From Gibbsiella quercinecans (lineage in GTDB: Bacteria > Pseudomonadota > Gammaproteobacteria > Enterobacterales > Enterobacteriaceae), in assembly GCF_002291425.1 (NCBI RefSeq), contig NZ_CP014136.1, positions 2,976,001-3,040,000 on the forward strand: DNA of 64,000 nucleotides. The letters run 5' to 3'. The notes beneath the pieces are model-generated. The model worked only from the letters and a program-made list of their open reading frames with translations. It was not told the origin of the DNA and made no database searches. Every line of letters begins with the position of its first letter. Within the stretch, counting starts at the first letter, position 1. Below, in pieces: positions 54,910 to 64,000 of the stretch. The translations under genes and the position numbers were made by a program.

Positions 54910-56253
54910 ATGTCGAATTCTCAGCCGAAAGGCGGGCTTGACGCATTTTTTAAACTTTCAGAACGGGGCAGTAACGTGCGTCAGGAAGTGGTGGCCGGGT
55001 TAACCACCTTTCTGGCGATGGTCTACTCGGTGATCGTGGTGCCGAGCATGCTTGGCAAGGCGGGTTTTCCCCCCACGGCGGTGTTTGTCGCCACCTGTCT
55101 GGTCACCGGTTTTGGTTCGCTGTTGATGGGGCTGTGGGCCAACCTGCCGATGGCGATTGGCTGTGCCATTTCGCTGACGGCGTTTACTGCCTTCAGCCTG
55201 GTGCTGGGCCAACATATCAGCATTCCGGTAGCGCTGGGCGCGGTGTTCCTGATGGGGATTTTGTTCACCGTGATTTCGGTGACTGGCATCCGTGCCTGGA
55301 TCCTGCGTAACCTGCCGATGGGCGTGGCGCATGGCACCGGCATCGGTATCGGCCTGTTCCTGCTGCTGATCGCCGCCAACGGCGTTGGCCTGGTGGTAAA
55401 AAATCCGCTGGACGGGCTGCCGGTGGCGCTCGGCGCCTTTACCTCTTTCCCGGTGGTGATGACGTTGCTGGGGCTGGCGGCGATCTTCGGGCTGGAAAAG
55501 CGGCGGGTGCCTGGCGGCATCCTGCTGGTGATTATCGCGATTTCAATTATCGGCTTGATCTTCGATCCGGCGGTGAAATATCAGGGGCTGTTTGCGATGC
55601 CGAGCCTGGCGGATGCCAACGGTAACTCGCTGATCTTCAGCCTGGACATCATGGGGGCGTTGCAGCCGGTGGTGTTGCCGAGCGTGTTGGCGCTGGTCAT
55701 GACGGCGATATTTGACGCCACCGGCACGATCCGCGCCGTGGCGGGGCAGGCGAACCTGCTGGATAAAGACGGGCAGATCATCAGCGGTGGCAAGGCGCTG
55801 ACTTCCGACTCCCTAAGCAGCATATTCTCCGGCCTGGTGGGGGCTTCGCCGGCAGCGGTGTACATCGAATCCGCCGCGGGCACCGCAGCGGGCGGCAAAA
55901 CCGGCCTGACGGCCACCGTGGTTGGCATCCTGTTCCTGCTGATCCTGTTCCTGTCGCCGCTCTCTTATCTGGTGCCAGCCTATGCGACGGCGCCTGCGCT
56001 GATGTACGTGGGCCTGTTGATGCTGAGCAACGTAACCAAGCTGGATTTCAACGACTTTGTGGATGCGATGGCCGGCCTGCTGTGCGCGGTGTTTATCGTA
56101 CTGACCTGCAATATCGTTACCGGCATTATGCTGGGCTTTAGCGCGCTGGTGATTGGCCGCATCTTCGCCGGCGAGTGGCGCAAGCTGAACATCGGCACGG
56201 TGTTGATCGCGGTGGCGCTGGTGGCATTCTATGCCGGCGGCTGGGCGATCTGA
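54910..56253 (+). CDS. ghxP: Guanine/hypoxanthine permease GhxP
   Basis: Inner-membrane proton symporter of the NCS2/AzgA-like family importing guanine and hypoxanthine. The 447 residues match E. coli GhxP (YjcD, 449) closely: [81 protein letters not shown]-like region and [16 protein letters not shown]. The ATG at 54910 ([19 protein letters not shown]) aligns with E. coli and follows GGGGAT; a longer reading begins inside the ERIC element. Confidence 0.93.
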   Translation: MSNSQPKGGLDAFFKLSERGSNVRQEVVAGLTTFLAMVYSVIVVPSMLGKAGFPPTAVFVATCLVTGFGSLLMGLWANLPMAIGCAISLTAFTAFSLVLGQHISIPVALGAVFLMGILFTVISVTGIRAWILRNLPMGVAHGTGIGIGLFLLLIAANGVGLVVKNPLDGLPVALGAFTSFPVVMTLLGLAAIFGLEKRRVPGGILLVIIAISIIGLIFDPAVKYQGLFAMPSLADANGNSLIFSLDIMGALQPVVLPSVLALVMTAIFDATGTIRAVAGQANLLDKDGQIISGGKALTSDSLSSIFSGLVGASPAAVYIESAAGTAAGGKTGLTATVVGILFLLILFLSPLSYLVPAYATAPALMYVGLLMLSNVTKLDFNDFVDAMAGLLCAVFIVLTCNIVTGIMLGFSALVIGRIFAGEWRKLNIGTVLIAVALVAFYAGGWAI

Positions 56254-56264
56254 GTTTGCTTTTC

Positions 56265-56284
56265 CCCCGCCGTTCCCGGCGGGG
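56265..56284. other. GC-rich hairpin after ghxP
   Basis: CCCCGCCG and CGGCGGGG pair around a four-base loop 12 bases after the stop codon. There is no T-run, so termination is uncertain. Confidence 0.4.
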
Positions 56285-56457
56285 CAACCCGGCGGCGGCA
56301 CATTATCCTTGATATGCGCCGCCGCCGTGGCGTATTTCCCCTCAGGCCTTTCTGAAAGGCACAACAAGTTTTATCCACTGTAAAAAAAGTGATCTATCAT
56401 CGGCAGATACTTTGGTAACACGCCTTGGTAGTTTGAACCGTAGAGTCTAAGGAAAGC

Positions 56458-58107
56458 ATGGAAATCTTTTTTACAATCCTCATTTTGATCCTGGTGGTTT
56501 CGCTGTCTGGGGTGGTAACGCGCATGTTGCCGTTCCAGGTGCCGTTGCCGTTAATGCAGATTGCGATTGGGGCCCTGTTGGCCTGGCCACATTTTGGGCT
56601 GCATGTCGATTTCGATCCCGAGCTGTTTTTAGTGCTGTTTATCCCGCCCCTGTTGTTTGCCGACGGCTGGAAAACCCCAACGCGTGAATTTATTCACCAC
56701 GGCCGGGAGATCCTTGGGCTGGCGCTGGCCTTAGTGCTGGTGACGGTGGTTGGCGTGGGCTACCTGATTTATGCGATGGTGCCGGGCATCCCGCTGGTGG
56801 CGGCGTTTGCGCTGGCTGCCGTGCTCTCACCGACCGATGCCGTGGCGCTGTCCGGCATAGTCGGCAAAGGGCGTATCCCGAAAACCATCATGGGCGTGCT
56901 GGAAGGCGAAGCGTTGATGAACGACGCGTCGGGCCTGGTTTCGCTGAAGTTTGCCATTGCGGTGGCGATGGGCACCATGGTGTTTACCGTCGGCGGCGCC
57001 ACGCTGGAATTCTTAAAGGTGGCGATTGGCGGCCTGCTGGCTGGGGTTGCGGTCACCTGGACCTACAGTAAATCGCTGCGCATGATGAGCCGCTGGAGCG
57101 GGGACGATCCGGCGACGCAGATCGTGTTCCTGCTGCTGCTGCCGTTCGCCTCCTATCTGATAGCGGAACATATCGGCGTATCCGGCATCCTGGCGGCGGT
57201 GGCGGCAGGGATGACCATCAGCCAGTCTGGCGTTATCCGCAATGCGCCGCTGGCGATGCGCCTGCGCGCCAACAGCGTATGGGCGATGTTGGAGTTTGTC
57301 TTCAACGGCATGGTGTTCATCATGTTGGGGCTGCAGTTGCCGGGCATTCTGGAAACCTCCATCCTGCAGGCCGAACTCGATCCGACGATTGAAACCTGGT
57401 ACCTGTTTACCGATGTGGCGGTGATCTACGCCGCGCTGTTGCTGCTGCGTTTCAGCTGGCTCTGGTTGATGAAGGGGGCCAGCCGGCGTTTTCTGAAGAA
57501 ACGCCCGCTGCTGTTCGGCAGCTATACCACCCGTGAGCTGTGGGTAGCGTCATTTGCCGGCGTACGCGGCGCCATCACGCTGGCGGGTGTGCTTTCTATC
57601 CCACTGCTGTTGAGCGACGGCTCGGCGTTCCCGGCGCGTTACCAACTGGTGTTTATCGCCGCCGGCGTGATCCTGCTGTCGTTGGTGATCGGCGTGCTGG
57701 CGCTGCCGTTGCTGTTGCGCGGCGTGCAGGTGGCGGACGTTAGCGTCAGCAAAGGCGAAGAACGTATGGCGATCGCCATGGCGGCGGAAGTGGCGATTGA
57801 GAGCATTCACAAAATGGAAGAGCGGCTGGCGGCCGACAGCGAAGAGAATATCGACCCGCAGATCCTAAAAGAGATCAGTTCACGGGTGATTGGTACGCTG
57901 CGGCGGCGTATCGCCAGCAAGGACGATATCGAAAATGCGCTGGCGCTGGAGAATCTGGAGCGGCGTTTCCGCCTGACGGCGCTGCGTGCAGAGCGCGGCG
58001 AGCTGTATCACCTGCGCGCCACGCAGAAGATCAGCAATGAAACGCTGCAAAAACTGCTGCACGATCTAGATCTACTCGAAGCGCTGCTGGTAGAGCGCGA
58101 AGGGTAG
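56458..58107 (+). CDS. yjcE: CPA1-family Na+(K+)/H+ antiporter YjcE
   Basis: The 549 residues equal E. coli YjcE. Twelve or so membrane helices occupy the first 420 residues, with LLFADGWKTPTREFIHHGREI, the antiporter motifs LSPTDAVALSGIVGKGRIP and EGEALMNDASGLVSLKFA, and WVASFAGVRGAITLAGVLS. A charged cytoplasmic tail of about 120 residues follows with ERLAADSEENIDPQILKEIS. It presumably exchanges sodium or potassium for protons. It follows ghxP, as in E. coli. Confidence 0.93.
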   Translation: MEIFFTILILILVVSLSGVVTRMLPFQVPLPLMQIAIGALLAWPHFGLHVDFDPELFLVLFIPPLLFADGWKTPTREFIHHGREILGLALALVLVTVVGVGYLIYAMVPGIPLVAAFALAAVLSPTDAVALSGIVGKGRIPKTIMGVLEGEALMNDASGLVSLKFAIAVAMGTMVFTVGGATLEFLKVAIGGLLAGVAVTWTYSKSLRMMSRWSGDDPATQIVFLLLLPFASYLIAEHIGVSGILAAVAAGMTISQSGVIRNAPLAMRLRANSVWAMLEFVFNGMVFIMLGLQLPGILETSILQAELDPTIETWYLFTDVAVIYAALLLLRFSWLWLMKGASRRFLKKRPLLFGSYTTRELWVASFAGVRGAITLAGVLSIPLLLSDGSAFPARYQLVFIAAGVILLSLVIGVLALPLLLRGVQVADVSVSKGEERMAIAMAAEVAIESIHKMEERLAADSEENIDPQILKEISSRVIGTLRRRIASKDDIENALALENLERRFRLTALRAERGELYHLRATQKISNETLQKLLHDLDLLEALLVEREG

Positions 58108-58125
58108 ACGCCGGGTATTATCGCA

Positions 58126-58153
58126 GGGGCCGCCGTGAGCGGCCCTTGTTGTT
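58126..58153. terminator. Terminator between convergent yjcE and the LysR gene
   Basis: GGGCCGC and GCGGCCC pair around five bases and are followed by TTGTTGTTT on the plus strand. Confidence 0.75.
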
Positions 58154-58162
58154 TGCGCCGGG

Positions 58163-59050
58163 CTATTTGGCCAGCGGGTAGATATCGCGGCAGCAGGCGA
58201 TCCACGCTTGTGCGCTGTGGGAAAGGTAGCTGCCCTGGCGCCAGATCAGCCCCACGCTCCAGGCCATACGCGGCGCCAGCGGCAGCCAAAGCAGGCTGTC
58301 TTTATCCAGCCACCGGCACACCGGCTCCGGCAGCATGGCGATGCCCACGCCGGCCTGCACCATGGAAGCCAAAAAATCCCACTGGCCGCTGCGTACGGCG
58401 ATTTGCGGCTCGATCCCGGCCCGCCGGAACGCCGCCATCAGCATCTTGTACAGCACGAAGTCTTCGTTATAAATCAGGATCGGCGAGTTGGCCAATTCGC
58501 TAATATCAATGGCGGTGCGCTTTTGCCAGTGCGCGGTGCGCGGCACCACGACGCACATCGGGTGTTCCAGCAGGGGGAGAAAGGTGAGCGGTTGTTCGGA
58601 ATCGGGTGAGTAGGCGGTCAGTGCCAGATCCAGCTCGCCGGCGATGACTGCCTGCTCGCCTGACAGGCCACCCAGTTCGGAAATACGCAGCTCAATGCCG
58701 GGGTAACGCTGGCGAAACTGGCGGATTAAATCGGCGATCTGCCGGCCCACCATCGGCGGAATGCCTAGGCGCAACACGCCTTTTTTGACCGCGCTGATAT
58801 CGTCCAGCTCGGTTTCTAACTGGCGGAACTCATCCAGGATCGCCAGCCCACGCTGATACACTGCCTGGCCGCTGTCGGTCAAACGCAGCCTGCGCCCTTC
58901 GCGGATCAACAATGTGCATTCCAGCTCTTCTTCCAGGTGGCGCAGCATCTTGCTGATGGTCGGCTGGGTCACAAACAGCTTTTCCGCCGCGTGGGTAAAG
59001 CTCTGCTGGCGGACCACTTCAACAAAATAGCGCAGGGTGCGGACATCCAC
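58163..59050 (-). CDS. LysR-family regulator, CidR-like
   Basis: The 295 residues begin with the LysR helix-turn-helix (MDVRTLRYFVEVVRQQSFTHAAEKLFVTQPTISKMLRHLEEELE) followed by the effector-binding domain with LRLGIPPMVGRQIADLIRQFRQRYPGIELRI. It is divergent from cidAB across 145 bases. In Gram-positive bacteria CidR activates cidABC in response to acetate; the arrangement here suggests the same kind of control, by analogy only. Confidence 0.88.
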   Translation of the reverse strand: MDVRTLRYFVEVVRQQSFTHAAEKLFVTQPTISKMLRHLEEELECTLLIREGRRLRLTDSGQAVYQRGLAILDEFRQLETELDDISAVKKGVLRLGIPPMVGRQIADLIRQFRQRYPGIELRISELGGLSGEQAVIAGELDLALTAYSPDSEQPLTFLPLLEHPMCVVVPRTAHWQKRTAIDISELANSPILIYNEDFVLYKMLMAAFRRAGIEPQIAVRSGQWDFLASMVQAGVGIAMLPEPVCRWLDKDSLLWLPLAPRMAWSVGLIWRQGSYLSHSAQAWIACCRDIYPLAK

Positions 59051-59195
59051 GGTAGGTTCTCCTGATGGGCAATACCGGTGAGAAACTATTCCCGTCCGGC
59101 ATGATGTTGATAATTTTAATTCATTTCATCTCTGGTTTCTTGGCTACGTATACTGTTATTTCTGATTTTTTCGATGGAATTTGAGGTGGTTTGCC

Positions 59196-59612
59196 ATGTC
59201 TTTGGCGTTACGCCCAGCGGCGCCTTCCCTGTTGAGCCGCCTGCAGGTGCCGGTTCAGGTGGTGCTGTACGCGGTGCTGTTTGTGATCGCCGATCGGTTG
59301 GTGCAGCACTTTCATCTGCCGCTGCCGGCCAACATCATCGGCATGATGCTGTTGCTGGCGTTGATTCTGCTGCGCATTTTGCCGTTGAACTGGGTGAAAG
59401 CCGGCTCACGCTGGCTGCTGGCGGAAATGCTGCTGTTCTTTGTCCCGGCGGTGGTGGCGGTGGTGAATTACGCGCAGTTGCTGATGGTGGAAGGCTGGAA
59501 GATTTTTCTGGTGATCGCCGTCAGCACCATGTTGACGCTGGGCGCCACCGGGCTGGTGGTCGATCGGGTGTATCGGTTTGAAATCTGGCTACAGAGGCGT
59601 AAACGGCAATGA
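59196..59612 (+). CDS. cidA: CidA/LrgA family holin-like protein
   Basis: The 138 residues contain four hydrophobic helices: VQVVLYAVLFVIADRLVQHFHLPLPANIIGMMLLLALIL with the family PANIIGM motif, MLLFFVPAVVAVVNYAQLLMVEGW and VIAVSTMLTLGATGLVVDRVY. These proteins are holin-like or export small molecules such as pyruvate. The ATG at 59196 follows GAGGTGG; the in-frame TTG at 59181 is unlikely. It overlaps cidB by four bases. Confidence 0.88.
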   Translation: MSLALRPAAPSLLSRLQVPVQVVLYAVLFVIADRLVQHFHLPLPANIIGMMLLLALILLRILPLNWVKAGSRWLLAEMLLFFVPAVVAVVNYAQLLMVEGWKIFLVIAVSTMLTLGATGLVVDRVYRFEIWLQRRKRQ

Positions 59613-60298
59613 GTGATTTTATGATCAGCCTGGCCTGCTTTGCGCTAACGCTGGCACTGTATTTCGCCAACAAGGTGCTGTACCGCCGCCGCCGGAACTT
59701 GTTGCTGATGCCGTTGGTACTGACGCCGCTGGTGTTGGTTTTGCTGCTGGTGATCACCCATGTCTCCTACCAGGATTACCTCGGGGAAACCCACTGGCTG
59801 CTGTGGCTGCTTGGCCCGGCCACCATTGCCTTTGCGGTGCCAGTGTATGAAAACCTGCATATTATCCGCCGCCATTGGCTGTCGCTGAGCGTTGGCGTGG
59901 TCACTTCCATGCTGGTGGCCGTTTACAGTTCGGTGTGGCTGGCGCGTTTGATGACGCTGCCCGAAGCGGTGCAGCGCAGTTTGGCGGTGCGCTCGATTAC
60001 CACGCCGTTCGCGCTGGAAGCGGCCAAACAGATGGGGGGCCAGCCGGATTTGGTGGCGCTGTTTGTGGTGATCACCGGGGTGTTCGGCATGGCGGTGGGG
60101 GATCTTCTGTTCCTGCGGCTGATGGTGCGCAGCCGCCTGGCGAAAGGCGCCGGGCTGGGGGCGTCTTCGCACGGCGCGGGCACTGCCAGGGCCTATGAAA
60201 TGGGGCCGGAGGAGGGCGTGGTGTCCAGCCTGGTGATGATGCTGGCCGGGATTATCACCGTGGTTTCCGCACCGATGATTGGGCAATTGATGTGGTGA
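59609..60298 (+). CDS. cidB: CidB/LrgB family protein
   Basis: The 229 residues form a polytopic LrgB protein with WLLWLLGPATIAFAVPVYENLHIIRRHWLSLSVGV, the conserved RSITTPFALEAAKQMGGQPDL and the C-terminal GTARAYEMGPEEGVVSSLVMMLAGI. It acts with CidA. Start and stop overlap as ATGA with cidA, so the pair is translationally coupled. Confidence 0.93.
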   Translation: MSDFMISLACFALTLALYFANKVLYRRRRNLLLMPLVLTPLVLVLLLVITHVSYQDYLGETHWLLWLLGPATIAFAVPVYENLHIIRRHWLSLSVGVVTSMLVAVYSSVWLARLMTLPEAVQRSLAVRSITTPFALEAAKQMGGQPDLVALFVVITGVFGMAVGDLLFLRLMVRSRLAKGAGLGASSHGAGTARAYEMGPEEGVVSSLVMMLAGIITVVSAPMIGQLMW

Positions 60299-60321
60299 CG
60301 GGGTTGCTCGCCTTCGCCCCT

Positions 60322-60358
60322 GCCCTCACCCTAACCCTCTCCCACAGGGAGAGGGGAG
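60322..60358. repeat. Dispersed CCCTCTCCC hairpin repeat, copy 2
   Basis: CCCTCACCCTAACCCTCTCC then GGGAGAGGGG form the hairpin. It is inverted relative to copy 3, and the pair lies between convergent cidB and yhdZ. Confidence 0.7.
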
Positions 60359-60440
60359 AGATCGCGCACGTTGGCAGTACGCAGTTATTCTGCGGCAGCC
60401 CAGAGCAGGCGCTCGTGGCTGGCAGCGCGCACGGAATTAA

Positions 60441-60476
60441 GCCCTCTCCCATTGGGAGAGGGTTGGGTGAGGGGAG
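60441..60476. repeat. Dispersed CCCTCTCCC hairpin repeat, copy 3
   Basis: CCCTCTCCC, ATT, GGGAGAGGG, then TTGGGTGAGGGGAG. Same orientation as copy 1 and only two bases from the yhdZ stop, as copy 1 is from plsB. Confidence 0.7.
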
Positions 60477-60477
60477 A

Positions 60478-61236
60478 TTAGTGAATCACCTGCGCCAGGA
60501 ACGCTTGGGTGCGTTCTGATTTCGGATTGCTGAAGAACTCCAGTGGCGGTGCCTGTTCCACGATCTCACCGCGATCCATAAAGATCACCCGGTCGGCCAC
60601 GGTGCGGGCAAAACCCATCTCATGGGTTACGCACAGCATCGTCATACCGTCGTTAGCCAGCCCAATCATGGTATCCAGCACTTCTTTCACCATTTCCGGA
60701 TCCAGCGCAGAGGTGGGCTCATCAAACAGCATGATCTTCGGCTTCATGCACAGTGAACGGGCAATCGCCACACGTTGTTGCTGGCCGCCGGACAGCTGCC
60801 CTGGGAACTTCATCGCATGCTCGGCAATCCGCACCCGCTCCAGATAATGCATCGCCAGCTCCTCCGCCTCTTTCTTCGGCATATTGCGCACCCAGCATGG
60901 CGCCAGCGTGCAGTTTTGCAACACCGTCAGGTGCGGGAACAGGTTAAAGTGCTGAAACACCATGCCGACCTCGGTACGCACCCGCTCGATGTTGCGCAGA
61001 TTGCCGTCCAACGTGATCCCATCCACGGTGATCTTGCCCTGCTGGTGCTCTTCCAAATGGTTGATGCAGCGGATAGTGGTGGATTTGCCCGAGCCGGATG
61101 GCCCGCACAGCACGATGCGCTCGCCGGGGCGCACCTGCAGGTTAATGTCTTTCAATACGTGGAACTGCCCGTACCACTTGTTGACGTTGTCCAGCGTGAT
61201 CATCATTTTTTCGCCGGCGGTAGTAGTGTTATTCAT
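60478..61236 (-). CDS. yhdZ: General amino acid ABC importer ATPase (YhdZ/AapP)
   Basis: The 252 residues equal E. coli YhdZ. Walker A is [16 protein letters not shown] near residue 46, signature [15 protein letters not shown], Walker [15 protein letters not shown], switch [17 protein letters not shown]. It energises a broad-range L-amino acid importer of the AapJQMP type. GAGGT precedes the ATG. It is the last gene of the yhdWXYZ operon. Confidence 0.94.
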   Translation of the reverse strand: MNNTTTAGEKMMITLDNVNKWYGQFHVLKDINLQVRPGERIVLCGPSGSGKSTTIRCINHLEEHQQGKITVDGITLDGNLRNIERVRTEVGMVFQHFNLFPHLTVLQNCTLAPCWVRNMPKKEAEELAMHYLERVRIAEHAMKFPGQLSGGQQQRVAIARSLCMKPKIMLFDEPTSALDPEMVKEVLDTMIGLANDGMTMLCVTHEMGFARTVADRVIFMDRGEIVEQAPPLEFFSNPKSERTQAFLAQVIH

Positions 61237-61244
61237 GCTTGACC

Positions 61245-62345
61245 TCAGTGGTTGGAACGTCCGGTATTAAAGCGTTTTTCCAAATGCTGGCTGTAACGCG
61301 ACATGCTGAAACAGAAAACCCAATAGATGGCGGCGGCAAACACGTAGCCTTCGGTCGACATGCCCAGCCAGGCCGGATCGACCGTTGCCTGCTGCACGCT
61401 GCTGAACAGATCGAACAGGCCGATAATGATCACCAGGCTGGTGTCTTTAAACAGCGCGATGATGGTGTTGACCAAGCCGGGGATCGTCAGCTTCAGCGCC
61501 TGCGGCAGGATCACCAGCCCCTGGGTTTTCCAGTAGCCCAGCCCAAGCGATTCCGCGGCTTCGTATTGCCCCTTCGGCAGCGCCTGCAGCCCACCGCGCA
61601 CCACTTCCGCCACGTAGGCGGACTGGAACATGATGACCCCGACCAGCGCCCGCAGCAGCTTATCGATATTGGTGCCTTCGGCCAGGAACAGCGGCAGCAT
61701 CACCGAGGACATAAACAGCACGGTAATCAGCGGCACGCCACGCCAGAATTCGATAAACACCACCGACAGCACGCGCACGATGGGCAGCGTTGAGCGGCGC
61801 GCCAATGCCAGCAGGATCCCCAGCGGCAGCGCGCCGGCAATGCCGACCGCGGCGATGATCAGCGTTAACGTCAGGCCGCCCCATTGGCGCGTCTCAACCA
61901 GCGGCAGGCCGAACAGACCGCCATACAGCAGCACCCACACCACAATCGGGTAAGCCACCACCCAGCAGGCGATATAGCGCCCACGGCGCGGCATGGCTTT
62001 CCAGAACATCGGGGCAATGGAAAGCAGCCCGATCAGCAGGGCCAGGTTGATGCGCCAACGTTCATCGGTGGGGTACAGGCCATACATAAACTGGCCGAAA
62101 CGGGCATGAACGAACACCCAGCAGGCACCGTCCCGGGTGCAATCCGTGCGGCTGTTACCCAGCCAGTTGGCGTCGAAGATCGTCCAGTTGAGCAACGGCG
62201 GGATCAGCACCCACATCAGCCACAGGCAGAACAGCGTCAGCAGGCTGTTCGCCCAACTGGAGAACAGGTTGCGGTGCGCCCAGGCGATCGCCAATTGCAG
62301 GCGGTTGGGCGGAACGGCGGTATGGGAATGCAGTGTCATCGTCAT
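61245..62345 (-). CDS. yhdY: General amino acid ABC importer permease (YhdY/AapM)
   Basis: The 366 residues compare with 367 in E. coli YhdY. Helices precede the permease core [55 protein letters not shown] and the EAA loop [33 protein letters not shown]. The long N-terminal part with two extra helices is typical of AapM. It lies eight bases before yhdZ. Confidence 0.94.
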   Translation of the reverse strand: MTMTLHSHTAVPPNRLQLAIAWAHRNLFSSWANSLLTLFCLWLMWVLIPPLLNWTIFDANWLGNSRTDCTRDGACWVFVHARFGQFMYGLYPTDERWRINLALLIGLLSIAPMFWKAMPRRGRYIACWVVAYPIVVWVLLYGGLFGLPLVETRQWGGLTLTLIIAAVGIAGALPLGILLALARRSTLPIVRVLSVVFIEFWRGVPLITVLFMSSVMLPLFLAEGTNIDKLLRALVGVIMFQSAYVAEVVRGGLQALPKGQYEAAESLGLGYWKTQGLVILPQALKLTIPGLVNTIIALFKDTSLVIIIGLFDLFSSVQQATVDPAWLGMSTEGYVFAAAIYWVFCFSMSRYSQHLEKRFNTGRSNH

Positions 62346-62354
62346 GAAGTTCCC

Positions 62355-63533
62355 TTAGCGCTCAACCAGCGCGATACGCCGGTTATAAATATTCATCAGC
62401 AACGAAATCGTCAGGCTGATAATCAGATAGACCGACATGGTGATGGCGATGGTTTCTATCGCTTGGCCGGTTTGGTTCAACACCGTGCCGGCGAACAGCG
62501 ACACCATATCCGGGTAGCCGATGGCGGCTGCCAGGGATGAGTTCTTCACCACGTTCAGGTATTGGCTGGTCAGCGGCGGGATAATCACCCGCAGCGCCTG
62601 CGGCAGGATCACCTGGCGCAGCGTGACGGGGTTGGGCAGCCCGAGCGAGCGCGCCGCTTCATGCTGGCCAGAAGGCACCGACTGAATACCGGAGCGGATC
62701 ACTTCGGCGATGAACGATGAGGTGTAGACCGACAGCGCCAGCGTCAACGCCGCCAGCTCCGGGATCAGCACCAGGCCGCCGCGGAAGTTAAAGCCGCGCA
62801 GTTCCGGTATATCCCAGTGCAGGGCCGCGCCAAACAGCAGGTGGGCCAGCGCCGGCAGGCCGATCAGCAGTAGCAGGGCATAGGGCCAGGTGTGCCGGAT
62901 CTTCCCGGTGTGGATCTGGCGGTGGTGGTTGTAGCGGCGCAGCGCCAGGATGGCGACAATGGCCACTGCTACCGCCGCCAGGAAGGCGTATATGCCTTCA
63001 CCGGCGATCGGCGCCGGGATATACAACCCACGGTTGCTCAGGAACAGGCTGCCGAACACATCAATGCTCTGGCGCGGGCCGGGCAGGTTGCGCAACACGG
63101 CGAAATACCAGAAAAAGATCTGCAGCAGCGGGGGAATATTGCGGAAGGTTTCAATGTAGATGGTAGAAAGTTTGCGCAATAGCCAGTTGTCGGACAGGCG
63201 GCCAAGGCCGACGAAAAACCCCAGCAGCGAGGCGAAAACGATACAAAGCGCAGAAACCAACAGCGTGTTCATCAGCCCGACCAGGAACACCCGGCCATAG
63301 CTGTCGCCCTGTTGGTAGTCGATCAGGCTCTGCACGATGCCGAAGCCGGCGGGGTTATCCAGAAAGGCGAAACCAGAGGTAATCCCGCGATGGGATAAGT
63401 TGGTCACTGTGTTGTGAATTAAATAGCCGCCGAAGGCGACTAAAGCCACCAGAGCAATGATCTGGTAGAGCCAGGCGCGAACCGCGGGATTAGTCAGCGA
63501 CAGGTCGCTTTTAACGGTTGGGCGTGGGGACAT
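62355..63533 (-). CDS. yhdX: General amino acid ABC importer permease (YhdX/AapQ)
   Basis: The 392 residues compare with 393 in E. coli YhdX and align over nearly the full length: NTVTNLSHRGITSGFAFLDNPAGFGIVQ, YGRVFLVGLMNTLLVSALCIVFASLLGFFVG, TIYIETFRNIPPLLQIFFWYF, ELAALTLALSVYTSSFIAEVIRSGIQSVPSGQHEAARSLGLP. It forms the channel with YhdY. AGAGG precedes the ATG. Confidence 0.95.
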   Translation of the reverse strand: MSPRPTVKSDLSLTNPAVRAWLYQIIALVALVAFGGYLIHNTVTNLSHRGITSGFAFLDNPAGFGIVQSLIDYQQGDSYGRVFLVGLMNTLLVSALCIVFASLLGFFVGLGRLSDNWLLRKLSTIYIETFRNIPPLLQIFFWYFAVLRNLPGPRQSIDVFGSLFLSNRGLYIPAPIAGEGIYAFLAAVAVAIVAILALRRYNHHRQIHTGKIRHTWPYALLLLIGLPALAHLLFGAALHWDIPELRGFNFRGGLVLIPELAALTLALSVYTSSFIAEVIRSGIQSVPSGQHEAARSLGLPNPVTLRQVILPQALRVIIPPLTSQYLNVVKNSSLAAAIGYPDMVSLFAGTVLNQTGQAIETIAITMSVYLIISLTISLLMNIYNRRIALVER

Positions 63534-63562
63534 GATATAAACCTCTGTTAACCAGGACTGTG

Positions 63563-63587
63563 CCGGCAGGGGTTTCCCCCCTGCCGG
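63563..63587 (-). other. Intercistronic hairpin between yhdW and yhdX
   Basis: CCGGCAGGGG and CCCCTGCCGG pair perfectly around five bases. No T-run follows. Its place after the binding-protein gene suggests 3'-end stabilisation that favours yhdW mRNA. Confidence 0.6.
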
Positions 63588-63609
63588 GCGCTACACGCTA
63601 AGCGGGGAA

Positions 63610-64000
63610 TTAACGCACTGGCGGTGCGTACTGGATGCCGCCCTGGTTCCACAACGCGTTCTGGCCGCGTTTGATTTTCAGCTCGCTACCCATGCCGACG
63701 TTGCGTTCGAACACTTCGCCATAGTTGCCGACCTGTTTAACGATTTTGACCACCCAGTCGTTAGGCAGCTTCAGATCTTTGCCGTAGGTGCCTTCATGCC
63801 CCAGCAGGTGCGACATATCCGGCGTGGTGGGCTTGGCGGCCAGTTGGTCGACGTTTTTCGACGTGACGCCCATCTCTTCGGCGTTCAGCATGGCGAACAG
63901 CGTCCAGCGCACGATCGACAGCCAGTCTTCGTCACCGCGGCGCACCACCGGCCCCAGCGGCTCTTTAGAAATCACTTCCGGCAGTACGATAAACTCATCC
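63610..64000 (-). CDS. yhdW: General amino acid ABC importer binding protein (YhdW/AapJ), C-terminal part
   Basis: The frame stays open to the right edge, so the start and signal peptide lie outside; the 129 visible residues are the C-terminal part. EFIVLPEVISKEPLGPVVRRGDEDWLSIVRWTLFAMLNAEE, then GTYGKDLKLPNDWVVKIVKQVGNYGEVFERNVG and the end NALWNQGGIQYAPPVR are the AapJ/YhdW pattern. This periplasmic receptor is the first gene of the operon and delivers amino acids to YhdX-YhdY. Confidence 0.93.
   Translation of the reverse strand, partial: DEFIVLPEVISKEPLGPVVRRGDEDWLSIVRWTLFAMLNAEEMGVTSKNVDQLAAKPTTPDMSHLLGHEGTYGKDLKLPNDWVVKIVKQVGNYGEVFERNVGMGSELKIKRGQNALWNQGGIQYAPPVR

Noticed and set aside
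1-64000. tRNA or rRNA genes, CRISPR arrays, prophage or complete insertion sequences
   Set aside because: None seen on either strand; no repeat-spacer pattern, no transposase or integrase frame.

Overview
The window is chromosomal DNA, GC-rich in its coding regions, from a member of the Enterobacterales, most likely Yersiniaceae close to Serratia. That placement is inferred from protein similarity to E. coli K-12, gene order, ERIC repeats and E. coli-like LexA, CRP, RhaS and sigma-54 sites; no rRNA is present to confirm it. No tRNA, rRNA, CRISPR array, integrase or complete insertion sequence was seen.

The backbone follows the E. coli malM-to-uvrA order: malM (cut by the left edge), ubiC-ubiA, plsB, dgkA, lexA-dinF, yjbJ, zur, dusA, pspG, qor, dnaB, alr, then tyrB, yjbQ, yjbR, a maa-like acetyltransferase, and divergent uvrA/ssb. 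Accessory DNA breaks this order at several places. Between malM and ubiC lies a decayed nucleoside hydrolase. Between zur and dusA lies a higBA-type toxin-antitoxin pair. Between alr and tyrB (about 15.4-28.1 kb) lies an L-rhamnose locus followed by a PheC-like periplasmic protein, an Lrp-family regulator and a YitT-like membrane protein.

The rhamnose locus is complete: rhaB-rhaA-rhaD-fucO-rhaM as one operon, rhaS divergent, rhaR, and the transporter rhaT. It carries its own lactaldehyde reductase, and a flavin-dependent monooxygenase lies antiparallel between rhaS and rhaR, which are adjacent in E. coli.

After ssb comes a second accessory block (34.8-54.4 kb). First is a six-gene minus-strand operon: polar amino acid-type ABC importer (ATPase, two permeases, binding protein), a VOC/glyoxalase-like protein and a divergent ProC-like reductase. 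Its substrate is unknown, and it is the best candidate here for an undescribed pathway. Next is a beta-1,4-galactan locus: outer-membrane porin, ABC importer, GH53 endogalactanase, GH42 beta-galactosidase and a LacI-type regulator, followed by galE. The porin and the secreted or periplasmic galactanase yield oligogalactans, the ABC importer brings them in, the GH42 enzyme releases galactose, and GalE feeds the Leloir pathway. A lone PTS EIIB domain sits inside this locus between two ERIC-family repeats. Three similar operator-like sites mark the promoters of the importer, its ATPase and the porin, and a GalR/GalS-type operator precedes galE.

The right end holds ghxP (purine permease), yjcE (cation/proton antiporter), a CidR-like LysR regulator divergent from cidAB, and a general amino acid ABC importer (yhdWXYZ/aapJQMP) cut by the right edge. 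Dispersed repeats include two full 127-bp ERIC elements, one 66-bp ERIC deletion form, two elements with ERIC ends but a different core, and three copies of a CCCTCTCCC-type hairpin.
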